Shown: positions 47,145 through 58,527, counted from the stretch's first letter. The stretch: DNA of 64,000 nucleotides from Kalaharituber pfeilii (GCA_015179045.1 WHUZ01000001.1:1302001-1366000), one strand, 5' to 3'. Translations and numbers: made by a program. Notes: generated from the sequence alone by a model not told the origin.

Positions 47145-49736
47145 ATGACACCGAATGCAAAACGCCCCCTGACTGTGAGGAAACTGGAATCGGAAAAGAA
47201 GGAGATGAGGCAGGCGGCGAAACGGGAAGCGGAGGAAAAGGAAGACCAATTGATGGCTAGTGATAATTCCTCGGAGGAGGATGCTGAGAGTGATTCTGGC
47301 AGTGGATCCGAATCGGAGTCGGAGTCGGAGTCGGAGTCGGAGTCGGAGTCGGAATTGGACTTTGATACGGAGAGCATGAAGCAAGAGGAGCGCAATGATG
47401 ATGAAAAGGAGGATGAAAAGGAGGATGAAAATGAAGATGTAGAAAGGAAGGTGAAGATCGAAAAAGATTCTCGCATAAAACCTCCATCGAACAATTCCCT
47501 TTTCATTCGATCATTGCCCTATAGTACTACTGCGGACGATCTGGTTACACACTTCTCATTCATTGCACCGGTCAAGCATGCACACATCGTACTAGACCCT
47601 GCCACGAAGAAGTCACGGGGGTTTGGTTTTGTGACGTTTGCGGAGGATGCGGACACCAAAAAGGCTGTGGAACAGTTCAATGGGAAGGAATTCGGCGGCA
47701 GGATGATAAAGGTTGAAATTGCTCAACCTAGGCATCGTTCTGCACATGGAATGGAAGGAGGTGTTAAGGATGAAACGCTCATAAAGGGAAACGAACAGGT
47801 GGAGAAGAGAAATCCAAGATTGATCATACGGAACCTATCATGGAAGGTCAACAAACCCGTGCAGCTGGAGGATGTATTTAGAAAATACGGCAAGGTTCTG
47901 GAGGTTATTATTCCCGAAAAGAAAGGAGCACCTCCTGGATCTGGTCTACTGGCAGGTTTTGCATTCGTAAAAATGAAGCGGTGGAAGCACGCCCAGAAAG
48001 CGATTGAAGAAGTCAATGGCAAGGACATATGCGGCAGAAACGTTGCCGTCGATTGGGCCCTGGAAAAGGATAAATGGCAAAAATTTAAGGAGGATGGTGT
48101 TGGGCCTGACATTCGGATGGTAGACTCTGATAGTGAAAGCGACAGTGATGAGGATGGGCCAGAAATCAAGGAGGAGCCGGTGGATCAAGAGGGTATTGAT
48201 GAGCACATTGACGAAACATCGGACAAATCCGAAGATGAGGATGATGAGGATGTTGAGGACATTTCTGAAGATGAGGAAGATGAAGGCGAGGAGCCTATAA
48301 AACACGACAATTCATTCTCATTATTCCTCCGTAACGTTCCATTTTCAGTTACAGATCAATCACTTCATGCTCATTTCACCGAGCATTTTGGTTCAGTTCG
48401 TTATGCTCGTGTTGTCATGGATTGGGAGACAGAACGGCCACGTGGTACGGCCTTTGTCGCTTTTTACAAGGAAGAAAACTACCTTGAATGTCTGCGCAAT
48501 GCGCCAAAGCCCCCTCCTCCTGGCACGAAGCCTAGTTTGCTCCAATCGGAAAGTCAAGACCCTGAAGGGAAATATACCCTCGATGGAAGGGTGTTAATTG
48601 TTACGAAGGCTGTGGACAAGAATGAAGCAGAGAAGCTCGCAGAGAAGAATAGCACTATCCGAGAGGCTGCTCTCCGGGACAGACGGCGGTTATATCTCCT
48701 GTCTGAAGGGACCATTCCATCCAACTCTCCCATGTATCAGAAACTCTCTTCAAGCGAAAAGGCAATGAGAGAAGCGAGCATTAAGCAGCGAAAGTCTCTG
48801 ATACAAAATAATCCCTCCCTTCATCTTTCCCTTACCCGACTTTCCATACGCAACATTCCCCGAAGCGTAACAGCGAAAGACTTGAAGTTCCTTGCACGAG
48901 AAGCTGTCGTTGGTTTCAGTGCTGATGTCAAAGCTGGAAAACGGCAGCCTTTGTCCAAGGAAGAACTTTCGCGAGGCGGAGAGGAGGCGAAGGCCGCAGA
49001 GGCTGAACGAAGACAAAAAGGGAAGGGCGTGGTTCGTCAAGTTAAGATAATTGAAGAGAAAGCGAGTGCAGGAGGGGCAGGTCGCAGCAGAGGTTACGGT
49101 TTTATTGAATATGTTAGTCATAGATGGGCTCTGATGGGCTTAAGATGGCTCAATGGCAGGGAAGTTGGAGGCAGTTTAGAGCTACCTGTTGCCGACATTC
49201 CGGAACGAAGAGAGAAGTTGAAGGCTCAACAGAACGGTACAATTACAAAGTCAAAAAGCCCAAATCCAGCTCTTGTTAACCCGACCCTACCTCAAGAGCG
49301 GAAAAAGCGACTGATCGTGGAGTTTGCTCTCGAAAACGCGCAAGTTGTCCGGCGGCGGCACGAGACGGAGAAGAAGTGGAAGGAGATTGCGAAGGAACGG
49401 AAGGCTGCGCCTTTGAATGGTGATAACTCTAACGGGACTGCAGCTGGGAAAGGTAAAGGCGGGGAGAAAGGAGGGAAGCATGGTAAAAACTTGAAGGCTC
49501 AAAAGAAAGATTTCAAAGGTAGGAGTGATGGCAATGCAGGTGTAGAGAGAGCAGGGAGGAAGCGGAAGAGAGGGGGCGATGGTGGGAAAAGTAACCTGAA
49601 GAAGGGCGTAGAGGAGCCAAACGCAAAGAAGGCGAAAGGACCCAAAACGGAAGAGGAGTCAAAGCGAGCAAAAGCAAACAGAATCAGAGCAAGGAAGAGA
49701 CAGATGAGGAAGAACAGGAAACCGAGGTCGAACTAG
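47145..49736 (+). CDS. NOP4: Nucleolar RNA-binding protein Nop4 (RBM28), four RRMs
   Basis: Nucleolar protein needed for 27S pre-rRNA processing and 60S subunit assembly. Single exon of 863 aa from the ATG at 47145. A charged N-terminal extension with a Ser-Glu dipeptide run (about residues 55-70, encoded by a TCGGAG repeat) precedes RRM1 (NSLFIRSLPYSTTADDLV ... SRGFGFVTF), RRM2 (PRLIIRNLSWKVNKPVQLED ... LAGFAFVKM), an acidic linker, RRM3 (FSLFLRNVPFSVTDQSLHAH ... RGTAFVAF) and RRM4 (TRLSIRNIPRSVTAKDLKF ... SRGYGFIEY). The C-terminus is Lys/Arg-rich (KRKRGGDGG, NRIRARKRQMRKNRKPRSN). Domain order, length and basic tail match the family (yeast 685 aa, human 759 aa). The N-terminal extension before RRM1 is longer than in yeast; an extra upstream exon cannot be excluded. 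Confidence 0.93.
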   Translation: MTPNAKRPLTVRKLESEKKEMRQAAKREAEEKEDQLMASDNSSEEDAESDSGSGSESESESESESESESELDFDTESMKQEERNDDEKEDEKEDENEDVERKVKIEKDSRIKPPSNNSLFIRSLPYSTTADDLVTHFSFIAPVKHAHIVLDPATKKSRGFGFVTFAEDADTKKAVEQFNGKEFGGRMIKVEIAQPRHRSAHGMEGGVKDETLIKGNEQVEKRNPRLIIRNLSWKVNKPVQLEDVFRKYGKVLEVIIPEKKGAPPGSGLLAGFAFVKMKRWKHAQKAIEEVNGKDICGRNVAVDWALEKDKWQKFKEDGVGPDIRMVDSDSESDSDEDGPEIKEEPVDQEGIDEHIDETSDKSEDEDDEDVEDISEDEEDEGEEPIKHDNSFSLFLRNVPFSVTDQSLHAHFTEHFGSVRYARVVMDWETERPRGTAFVAFYKEENYLECLRNAPKPPPPGTKPSLLQSESQDPEGKYTLDGRVLIVTKAVDKNEAEKLAEKNSTIREAALRDRRRLYLLSEGTIPSNSPMYQKLSSSEKAMREASIKQRKSLIQNNPSLHLSLTRLSIRNIPRSVTAKDLKFLAREAVVGFSADVKAGKRQPLSKEELSRGGEEAKAAEAERRQKGKGVVRQVKIIEEKASAGGAGRSRGYGFIEYVSHRWALMGLRWLNGREVGGSLELPVADIPERREKLKAQQNGTITKSKSPNPALVNPTLPQERKKRLIVEFALENAQVVRRRHETEKKWKEIAKERKAAPLNGDNSNGTAAGKGKGGEKGGKHGKNLKAQKKDFKGRSDGNAGVERAGRKRKRGGDGGKSNLKKGVEEPNAKKAKGPKTEEESKRAKANRIRARKRQMRKNRKPRSN
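47309..47354 (+). repeat. Coding TCGGAG microsatellite in NOP4
   Basis: About seven TCGGAG hexamers in frame encode alternating Ser-Glu. Length changes would stay in frame. Confidence 0.85.
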
Positions 49737-50171
49737 GAGTATTTGGATTTGATTGCAGCGACTGTAAGCACTCTCTGGTTAATAGTCTGGGTACGAGATC
49801 GCTTATGTACTCTTACCCAAGTCCTTGTACGTATATGCATTATATTTTCATTTATTTCTCGGGCATCGTTTTTCATTGCCTGGAAACACAAAATTCCTTC
49901 TTGGCTCTTGTTTTGGGGGCTTAGAGCAACGGGTATTCACGTTTTGGTCATGGCGTGGCATTCTGCTTGCAGGTTACATATTGCGTCAATGGAGGCCTGG
50001 GTCGTGTGGGGTACCTGATCCCTGCCGCTTGGCGCTGTAATGCATGAGAAATATGATAGCGGGAAAAAAAAGTTTGGGACGCTTCAGGCTTCAGGCCCTG
50101 CAGGGACCCCAATTCCACTTCAACACTCACCCACACTGCACGGAACTGCGGCGTGGCGCCAGTCAACCACA
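49737..50171. other. Short intergenic region between NOP4 and MRM2
   Basis: Tandem spacing of 435 bases; no separate feature recognised. Confidence 0.45.
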
Positions 50172-51531
50172 ATGGACCTCAAATCTCGCGCGCTCGCCGT
50201 CGTGAGTTCGGCCCTGCGTCCCTACCTTCCATTTGCCCACCAATTGTCTCCAGCGGCGTCCCCACCTGCATCAATATGCTCGCTATGTTTGGCTGCTGCG
50301 CGATCTCCGTGGAGGCCCACGTCAGGGATTGTGCCTATTGGACAAAGACCCTACACAAGCAAGTCATCGAAACAATGGGCTAACAGACAGGTTAATGATC
50401 CGTATGTTAAATCAGCAAAGATAGAGGGGTTGCGTAGCCGGGCAAGCTGGAAGTTGATCGAGGTTGGTTATTGGAGGTGCCTGTGTCGGGAGCGAAGACA
50501 CAGAGGCTCTGGAGATGGCTAATTTAGAATATCACTACGAGAGGAATCTAGTTGAATCACGCGCATAAATTCTTTAAATCTGGCATGACTGTGGTTGATC
50601 TGGTGTGTTCCTGAAGCCTGACTCTCTAAATTGGGGTTCGAACGAATTGCTGATGTTCTGAAGGGGTATGCGCCTGGGTCATGGACAGATGTATGCAACC
50701 CTTCACGCATCCCTTACTATTACAACTGTTGACTTACTCTCATTGCAGGTCGCTGTCACTGCTACACAGCCTAATGGCCGTGTGGTGGGCATCGATATCC
50801 TCCCAGCTGTACCACCACCAGGCGCCTCGACCTTTCAGGGAAATTTCTTGGACGAACGTGTTCAGCTTGGTCTTCGAAGATTTTTGGCGAACGACACCCG
50901 AGGCCGTCCCAGGCATTTTATGGGCCCACATGGGTATTTCGAGGCAGAAAGGGCCCACGAACGGGACGGGGGGAAACATGCAGCGCAGGACGTTGGAAAG
51001 GCTACAGTGGATGTTGTGTTAAGTGACATGTGTGATCCCTGGCGTCCAGACTACCTGCCTTGGGTGAACAGTATTAAGACTCCATATGGTATTGCTAGGC
51101 TGATGAACACGAGTGGTATCACAACGAAGGACCAACAGGGCAGTATGGTAATGTTCCCAATTGTTGACTGCGCATTTCGATTCCACTCCACCATAATACT
51201 TAGCTAATCACACATCCAGGACCTCTGTGTGGCCGCTCTACTATTTTGTGTCGACGTTTTGAAGCCTGGGGGCGATTTTCTATGTAAATTCTACCAGGGG
51301 CTCTACGACAACGAGCTAGAAACGGCGCTAAAGGCAGCCTTCACCACAGTTCATAGGGAAAAGCCCGATAGCTCTCGAAAGGTATTTGCATATTCAGGAC
51401 CCTATGAGGAAGAATTATTGATAACGATTCTTCTGCAATAGGAGTCAAGAGAACAATATTTTGTGGGGAAAAAAATGAAACCAAATTTGGATAAGAATGC
51501 GCTTCTGGCATTAATGCCTAGTCTTCAGTAA
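50172..51531 (+). CDS. MRM2: Mitochondrial 21S rRNA 2'-O-ribose methyltransferase (FtsJ/RlmE family)
   Basis: SAM-dependent methylation of a uridine in the peptidyl-transferase region of mitochondrial large-subunit rRNA. Exons: 50172-50462, 50552-50602, 50664-50690 (27 nt), 50749-51147, 51220-51381 and 51442-51531, giving 339 aa, all phase 0 joins. The N-terminus is Arg/Ser/Ala rich without acidic residues, a plausible mitochondrial presequence ending near [13 protein letters not shown]. Then [20 protein letters not shown] (K94), [39 protein letters not shown] (D216), [14 protein letters not shown] (K279) and [13 protein letters not shown] (E314), giving the K-D-K-E catalytic set. The usual DLGCAPGSW reads DLGYAPGSW. 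The last exon replaces a read-through ORF stopping at 51441. A long insertion between strands ([18 protein letters not shown]) resembles other fungal Mrm2 proteins. Confidence 0.92.
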
Positions 51532-51926
51532 CAATCTGGGGTGTTGTGGGGAGGATTATATTCTGCGTTCTCAAGGGTTTTCTGGAAAAGCGGGAGTTAC
51601 ATCATTGTGGGTTACATCACCACTGTATACTAGCATTTCCTTATATCCAAACTTAGAGGAACGGTAATCAAGTGGCTATATCATCTGTTTTATGATGAAA
51701 TTCTAAAGTAGCCACGCTATCAAACTGAAAACCTGTAATCTTGAATCTAACGTATTAGAGGACCATTTAGTAAGTATCAAGGCCTAACTTAGAGCCAATA
51801 ATTTTAATATGATCTCATGAAATAAGGCTACAACAAAAATGCAAATCATGGTATAAAGAAAATATCCAAACATATGCTCATTTCGAATTTCCCACTTCCC
51901 TCAAAAATACCGAAATGTCCTGAACG
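51532..51926. other. Convergent 3' intergenic region of MRM2 and RFA3
   Basis: 395 bases, A/T-rich, nothing recognised. Confidence 0.45.
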
Positions 51927-52395
51927 TTATTGGTCGTAGAATATCTCTTTGAATTTGTGGTTTGCGTCCACAAGTGCTTCGTAGGCGTTCATATCTGCGC
52001 ACGTAGCTGGTTCAGCCTTTACATTGGGGAAATAAAAGATGTGCGCGATACACATACCGACATCAGTGCCCAGGTCGAGAGACATCAACACCTTTAAGCT
52101 CAGGTCCTGCTGTACTTTCGCAACTACCTCAACATAGTGACCGATTGCCCAGTGGGTATTCTGCAAATCACGATCAAATCCTCACAATTAGCACCACAAG
52201 CAGTATCCAACAGACCTGAAAGAAGTTGGGGTGGAGTAGCTATACAGAAGCCATATGTATCAGCGCACTCCCAGCGGAATCCACCGTTGCAGTTTCGCCT
52301 CGTAGCTCAAGGACTTTTCCCACCATACGGATGGTTCTGTTGATAAAGTTCTCGAGCATGGTCGAGTTGATGCGGGGGGTCTGTTCTGAGTTCAT
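51927..52395 (-). CDS. RFA3: Replication factor A subunit 3 (RPA14)
   Basis: Smallest subunit of the heterotrimeric single-strand DNA-binding complex RPA; an OB fold used for trimer assembly. Exons: 52395-52246 (50 codons), 52160-52058 and 51994-51927, giving 106 aa. The start MNSEQTPRINSTMLENFINR leads into TIRMVGKVLELRGETATVDS, the conserved Rfa3 strand pattern. Exon 2: HYVEVVAKVQQDLSLKVLMS, LDLGTDV. The last splice (GTATGT...GCGCAG) removes 63 nt and restores TDV-DMNAYEALVDANHKFKE, IFYDQ, the typical C-terminus. Each exon is tiny, so the gene is easy to miss. A longer overlapping minus-strand frame (52633-52307) is a shadow. Confidence 0.9.
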
Positions 52396-53071
52396 TTTGG
52401 CGATTTATTGCGCTTGGAAATTGGATAGGACAGTCGTTTACCAGTATGCTGGGTCGTCGTTGGTCTGGTGAGCTTTGCATGGGAAAACGCGTAAAGTGGT
52501 GGATTGGCGTGGCATCTACACGTGACTCGATCTCATCATGTGACAGGTACTTCAAAGCCAGTCCCTTGAAAGTAAGTTTATGCACACGAGGTATCTGGAT
52601 CATGGTCTCAGTATTTGCATCATGAACCCTCACAACAGTCTAAATATAGAATATTTGTCATTTCTACTTTAACACTTCCTTATAAAGACGCAATTTCACC
52701 CTTTCTAATCTCTCATCTATCTTGAGTTCATCAGTAAGGATTGTAAGTTACGCCATTGGATTCAGAAGCGAGCTTGTGCACCCCAGATGCCGCTTGCGTC
52801 TTTGATGTCCTCATTTGATGTTCGTCTACTAATCTTCAAGGCTATTCAATTCATGTGGAAGCAAAATAAAATTCGACTATGAAAAAGGGCAAAAATAACC
52901 GCAGCACAATTATCATGTAGTAGTGATATTGGCACACGTAAATAGTATGTCAGGAACAATATCTCCAGCTTTATTACATTTAATCGTGACAAAATTAGAT
53001 ATTAGTACATGATAAATAACATCGCTATATTGGAGAAGTGCGATCACGGTCGGTGTAATTTTGAAAATCTT
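52396..53071. other. Intergenic between VPS11 and RFA3
   Basis: Upstream of RFA3 and downstream of VPS11 (same strand). A/T-rich from about 52840; no feature recognised. Confidence 0.45.
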
Positions 53072-56000
53072 TCACCCTTCCACTGGCGGAGGGGAAATCA
53101 TTACTCCTCTCCCAAACCACTCACTAATAGTAGCAAACTTGTCTGTTGACCCTGCCAAGGCAGCTTTGAACAAGTCATGACGATCAGCCTGCTCATCTTG
53201 GGCTGCAAGTGATAACGAAATTGTCAGTAGAAACTCTTATATCCTGTGGAACTGAACTTACTCCTCCGGATTGCTCGAATTGTCTCTGCACTCGCTTGGC
53301 AGTGCGGACACTCAATCTCTCCATCAACTTGATTGAGACAACGCTGGTGAAAGGAATGTTTACACAAAAAGTGCACTATGGGTAAATCCAGTGGCATTCT
53401 ACAAGCTTGGCATTTTTGTGCTTGGAATGTAACAGGTTTCAAGGTCAACTCTGCAATCTCTTTTTTCTTAGATTCTGTCTCTTGTTTGTAGCTTTCTATG
53501 AGACGCCGATTCTGTGCATCAATGATAAGTATCTAATCAAGTATTATGTGCTAACAACGGGGCGACTTACAGTCTGTATCTCTTTTCTTTCCTTTTCTAT
53601 AGTCTCCCCAAGATACTTCTTGACCATTCCAACCGTAGCCACGGCATTCACGCTCAACGTCTGAACAACTTGAAGCGGCTTCATGAGCCCTAGTTCGTCG
53701 ATTTTCTTCAGGACATTTTTCAGTTCTTCCTCACCAACTTCGTGCAAAACTTTTGGCGAGCTTGTGAAGTACGCCAATGCGGCAGTGTACAGTTGAGGCT
53801 CCTCGGCTCCGTATTTTCGTAAAGCTTGGAGTGCACCCTGAGTATCACCAGCGGAGGTACAGGACCGAAAGATATCAAAGAGAAGTCCTTGTTTCTCCCT
53901 CACTAGTACAGTCCCGTCATTGAAGCTCGATAAATAGGAAAGCAAAAGGATGTTGCTAGTATCAATAAGATTCTCTTTACTTTGAATGATCCGTTTGGCT
54001 TTTGCCTCCCATTCATCCTTTTCGAGCTTTGTCTGGGAATCCCCTGCCCGTCCTAGATACATCTCAAAGAGAGTAGTATAAATATCAACTTTGTCGATTT
54101 GTTTCTGTTCACTCTCTTTCTGAAGGAGACTTTCAAGGAATTCGATAAATTCTAAGGGGTTATCCACAAACGATGAAAAGGCAGTTCGGGGTTGTGGAGG
54201 GGTGTATTTGGGTGCATCAGGTTCAGCGATCTGTGAGCCTGCACCATCCGAGACCGGCGTACTAGTTCCCAAAGTGGGTGCTGGTGCATTGGCTTGAACT
54301 GCAGTGGTTGCGGCAGAAAATGCTGAGGGCCTATATGGAATCTGAGGTAGGAAGGACGTATATTGAGCTAGACCACCACCACCTCCACTAGTTACCGAAG
54401 GTGCTTGATTTCCTTCGGTTTTTGTGACTGGCTTTTTTGGGATGTAACGCCCAGTATAATACTCTATGAAAAATTTTGTTGTTTCTTGAGGGGCATTTTT
54501 TAACAGTATTCTGGCGTACTTCATCAGATTGGGGTATGCCTGAATGTTCGTTAGTCCAATGTCAAAAGTTGAACTTGAATATTTATAATTGATTTCAACT
54601 TACCCGACTTGGTTCCAAGCTGCTCAAATAATCTAAAGCCTCGTGGTATCGATCCAAATTTTCCACCAAGATGCTTACGACAACACTGTCCTCCCCAGCA
54701 TTTGTAGCAAGATATACGGCTTGCTCATAGTACCCTCCTTGACGGCAAACATCAATGACTGTATCAACATCAAATCGGGTCTCTTCCTTCTTATTGTCTG
54801 TAGATTTGATGAATTTCTCCAATTTCGCAACATCACGACCTTTGGCATAGCAATTGATCAATAAAGTTGTGTGATCAACGCCGGCAGCTCCTCTTTTATG
54901 CAACTCTTCTAGATATTCAATCAAGTTGCCTATTCTCTGAGTGTCGAGGAATTTCCTAATAACCCCACTAACTTCTCCTCCCTCCGTTTTGGAACCACGG
55001 CGCAAGTCCGCACTTGGCCCATCACCTAAGGCTTTGATATACCATTGCATAGCTCCATCAAAATCTTGCTTTGCATAGAGATAATCGGCATACTTTCGAT
55101 AAATGGAATAAAGCCGCTGGGGCTCGATTGATGGAGATTTTGAGGCTAATGAGATGGCTAGAAGGTATAAATTTCGAGAATAAAGAAGGTTCAGCTTCGC
55201 AGTCAAATCCTTTTCTTGATAACGCCAAAGCTACGTGGGTTGTTAGCAAAAATGATGCAGGTATCATGGCAAGTATTGTTACCTTTCCATCCAGTCCAAG
55301 TACCCATAAAAACCCGCCCAGTTCGAAAACTCCTCGCACACCCGCCGCCCCTCCACTCCCAACAACAACCTCTTGTGCCGCTATATACTTGCCTTCGGTG
55401 TCAAGTATTGTGAAGCGAGTAACATCCCAGTTAGTGACATCTCCCTTGCTGCTACCAACAGCTCCGCCAACTATCTTTTTAAAAGCATCCCCAAGGGTCC
55501 CTCCCGTACTGCCACTGCTGGGGGTTGATTGGGGTGGCGATATCAAAGCCACGTAATTTTTGTATATATAAACGCCACTTTTGGCGCCTTCATATGCGTA
55601 ACAGCCTCCCTTTCCACCTGTTGATGAATAAAAATATATTGCATCGTCTCTGACAACTACAACCTCACCCATAGTAGAAGTAGCAGCATCTTTCGTCGGT
55701 ATTCCAATCATACAACCCACACCAACTCCTCCTTGAGCGTCCACAATTCTCACATCATTGTGGCTGCCACCAACAGCACCACCACCAATTCCAAGACGGG
55801 CCCCCATAATTCCGGAGGAGCCATCTATATGCATACAGAGCAACCTGGTTGTAGTAGATATCCAAAGCCTTGTCTCACCATCATCGTTATGGTGCCCGTG
55901 GATAACAGGGCCCCCATAAAATGCAAGGTTTGTGATAGGTTCATCAGAGCTGAAAACAATTCGTTGCTTTGCACCTCGGTCGTGTATGAGATCACCCCGA

Positions 56001-56676
56001 ATGAGAGTTAAACTACCATTAGCGAACGCTACCGCAACAGGATTCAGCGTTGGATTAGGAATAGCCATTGCAGTAACCTGAAGGCTAGATTAGTTACCAG
56101 TTTAGTATCATTCGCAATTCCATCCACCGAAATATAATACTTACGGGGAACCTTTTTCTGCCATTGAGAATTGTGACCGTAGATAGACATTTGGGGGCAC
56201 CCGACTTCTTCTCAGTTTGATCTAACGCCCACACTTTAAGAACCGCTTCATTGCTCAAATCTTCACCAATTGTCACAAGCAGAGAGGTTCCGTCAACTTG
56301 CTGCAAGTGACTAACCGCACTGCTTTGCGAATATGCTGGGAATGTTCGAATAAGTTTGAAAGATGCTGAGAGTATCTGGACTTGTCCATCTCCAGTTCCC
56401 AGAAAGAGATTCGTGTTTGAAGATGCAAGAGATCTAATATCACCCTACAATCGAGCACATCAGAGTTAGTCTGCTCTGAGACAGGTATGCATGCTCGCGG
56501 AGGAAGCAGCGTGGTCTACAACTGGTTTCCGACCTCAAAGATCTTTGGATTGTCGTCATGAGGGCTGACGCGAGTAACGTTGAAGAAGGGAAATGATTTC
56601 CACTTGTGATATGAGTCAGCGATACTTTGGTGTTTTGAAACTGGCGTAATCAGGGACTCACTGATGCTAAAGCCAT
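53072..56676 (-). CDS. VPS11: Vacuolar protein sorting protein Vps11 (Pep5), HOPS/CORVET core subunit
   Basis: Core subunit of the HOPS and CORVET tethering complexes at endosomes and vacuole. Exons: 56676-56662 (15 nt), 56602-56534, 56444-56145, 56077-55283, 55230-54604, 54539-53571, 53511-53262 and 53202-53072, 1051 aa. The 5-codon first exon MALAS joins WKSFPFFNV, the usual N-terminus. The beta-propeller region has LLVTIGEDLSNEAVLKVWAL and FANGSLTLIRGDLIHDRGAK. The alpha-solenoid (clathrin-repeat-like) begins WRYQEKDLTAKLNLLYSRNL and has KYADYLYAKQDFDGAMQWYI and NLMKYARILLKNAPQETTKF. A coiled-coil stretch precedes a C3H2C3 RING: C959, C962, C975, H977, H980, C983, C993, C996. The end is FATISEWFGRGVMISPPP. 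A Pro/Thr/Ala-rich insertion in exon 6 (PAPTLGTSTPVSDGAG region) is longer than in yeast. Confidence 0.95.
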
Positions 56677-57542
56677 GATGAAATGCGGTCGGGGTATCCC
56701 AACGGGCTCAGGTCTGGTTCATTCCTGAGCTCTGTAGCTGGTTACAGATGCGAATTGGCAAGGGTGCAATGCCACGTGATAGCAGTAGGTGCTTGGCGCT
56801 GGGGCGACTTTGTGTCGGGATGCCGCAAATGACGCCAAGGCCACAGTCAGCCCTATGCATACCAAAATTCGAACTACTCCTGCTGTTGGGCATAAATTCA
56901 TCTGCAGAGTAAGTATTTCTTCTGCACCCCGACAAGTTCACACAGGCTGACAAATGAAATTTGATCAATTGGAATCGATGATGTTATCATAGCTGATACT
57001 TACATGCTATGATAATCCTAAATTAAAGCCATTGGACGACTTCATTTTAAACAGGTACTGATTATAACTGGAATAGCTTCGCTTTTCTACTTCAGTTTCC
57101 GGACATACTTAGCCGACATCACAGATGTTTGCGGGCACTTTATGCAGACGGAATTTACAGAGCCCTAGTCATTTCCGGAGTGTTCATTGTTATCTTTGTT
57201 CTACATGTGTATTCTGTACCACCAACATGCGATAACTACGTAGCAGCCATTAACCATGTTCCGAGGTCCAGGTAGCATTTTGACGTGTTTTGACAGGCAT
57301 GGCTAGACTACAGGCATGGTATTAATTATTGATATATATAGAATCCCCCAGCATACCCAAACAATTCCAGCAACAATTCCAAATTTTGCAAATATATTAC
57401 TATTAGTTCCAAATGGCACTGCTTTCAGCTTTCGAAGCAGCACTCGTGCGAACTAGCAAGGCGGATGTTTGGTCATATTACTACCTTACCTCGTTCCTTT
57501 ACTCTGTTAGGGCGATCTGGTCTCGCACATTTATTTTGCCTA

Positions 57543-57607
57543 CTTTTCTTTTTATTTTTTTTATTTTTTATATCAGTGATCGCGTGCCGCCCCTTGGGGC
57601 TATATAG
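57543..57607 (-). mobile_element. Retroposon-like A-tailed sequence, diverged copy (minus orientation)
   Basis: On the minus strand: TATAGCCCCAAGGGGCGGCA (hairpin GCCCC/GGGGC), CGCGATCACTGATAT, then an A-rich tail. Closest to the copy at 11500-11572. No clear target-site duplication. Confidence 0.45.
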
Positions 57608-57862
57608 TCAACTTACCAGATTGGTTCGTTGATTTCTTTGATGTGGAAGCATCCTTAGGAATGCGACCTCATAAGGGTACTCAGCCCTTACCCTTGCAAA
57701 ACTATCCCCTAGTAAGACTAAAATTCATGATGCGGGTAGGAATGCATGTACCAAATCAAAGCTGTCGACAATAAACCAGTGTAAGATAGACAAATAGTAT
57801 CCACTACTGCCTTTTGATGGACCGGGGCGGTGAGAACTGGAGAAACGAACGTACGACCAAAT

Positions 57863-57890
57863 GCGAGTGCGAGTGCGAGTGCGAGTGCGC
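57863..57890 (+). repeat. GAGTGC microsatellite
   Basis: About four to five hexamers (GCGAGTGCGAGTGCGAGTGC), upstream of the P450 relic. Confidence 0.8.
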
Positions 57891-57975
57891 GGATGCAAAA
57901 AGGAAAGAGAAGGTTGTTGCTTGTATGTGCTACAGTACGGAGTACAGAAAGTCTCTATATACATATAAGATAGCC

Positions 57976-58527
57976 ATGAACGCCACACGTGCTGCCCTTA
58001 TCTCCACGTGCCTTCCATCCCGTCGTCGTCGCCACACCTTATTCACACAACTTCTATCCCAGCCAGAGTCCCAGGACGGACTGCATAGCAAGGAAAAGAA
58101 ATACATGCCACCCACTAAAGCGCAACTATCAGAGGAGGCTATTACTGTGACGGGCGCCGGAGCCGAAGAGGCCAGAAATGCAATGATGTAAGGTTTACAC
58201 CAAGTCTGTGAGAACAAGGCAATTTATGACAACACAAAACGTGAATTACGACGTATTTGGCGAAATAAGGATAAAAAATTTAGAGTATTTGGCTTAGAGA
58301 AGTCTCCTTACTTTGTAAGTGTTGAACCAATCCATGGTGCATCATTGGCGGTTTACTTACCTGTCATATGTAGATGGGCGTTATAAAGGAGATTCTTAGG
58401 ATGTGCATTCCGGTTCCTGGGAAGCTGCCTAGAATAGTACTATCTGGGGGCGTTGTAGTGGATGGGCGGTATATTCCAAGTGGGGTAGGTGCACAAGTAT
58501 TAATCCGTCCAGATTATTAATCCGTGA
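57976..58527 (+). pseudogene. Cytochrome P450 relic (I-helix to past K-helix), truncated, one in-frame stop
   Basis: From 57976 one frame gives RRRRHTLFTQLLSQPESQDG, then PPTKAQLSEEAITVTGAGAE, the region leading into and including a P450 I-helix (AGAEEARNAM for the usual AGxDTT). A TAA at 58189-58191 interrupts; the same frame continues GLHQVCENKAIYDNTKRELR and FRVFGLEKSPYF to a GTAAGT donor at 58315. After TAG at 58373 comes MGVIKEILRMCIPVPGKLPR, containing the K-helix ExxR (EILR), then VVVDGRYIPSG. The following frame ends at 58527 and I find no heme-binding FxxGxRxC downstream. The N-terminal half is also absent or unrecognisable. Degenerate I-helix, internal stop and lost heme loop mean it cannot encode a working P450. 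The family resembles trichodiene-oxygenase-like P450s (inference). Confidence 0.8.

Larger units (their letters stand above)
56677..57975. other. Intergenic with a diverged retroposon tail
   Basis: VPS11 promoter region, then gene-free DNA. A T-rich stretch with a retroposon-like core is at 57543-57607 (separate entry), and a GAGTGC microsatellite at about 57863-57890. Confidence 0.45.

Noticed and set aside
47069..47506. 145-aa Ser/Asp-rich minus-strand ORF
   Set aside because: Antisense of the NOP4 N-terminus including its TCGGAG repeat.
52307..52633. 108-aa minus-strand ORF near RFA3
   Set aside because: It overlaps RFA3 exon 1 in another frame and lacks family resemblance; the RFA3 frame is conserved.
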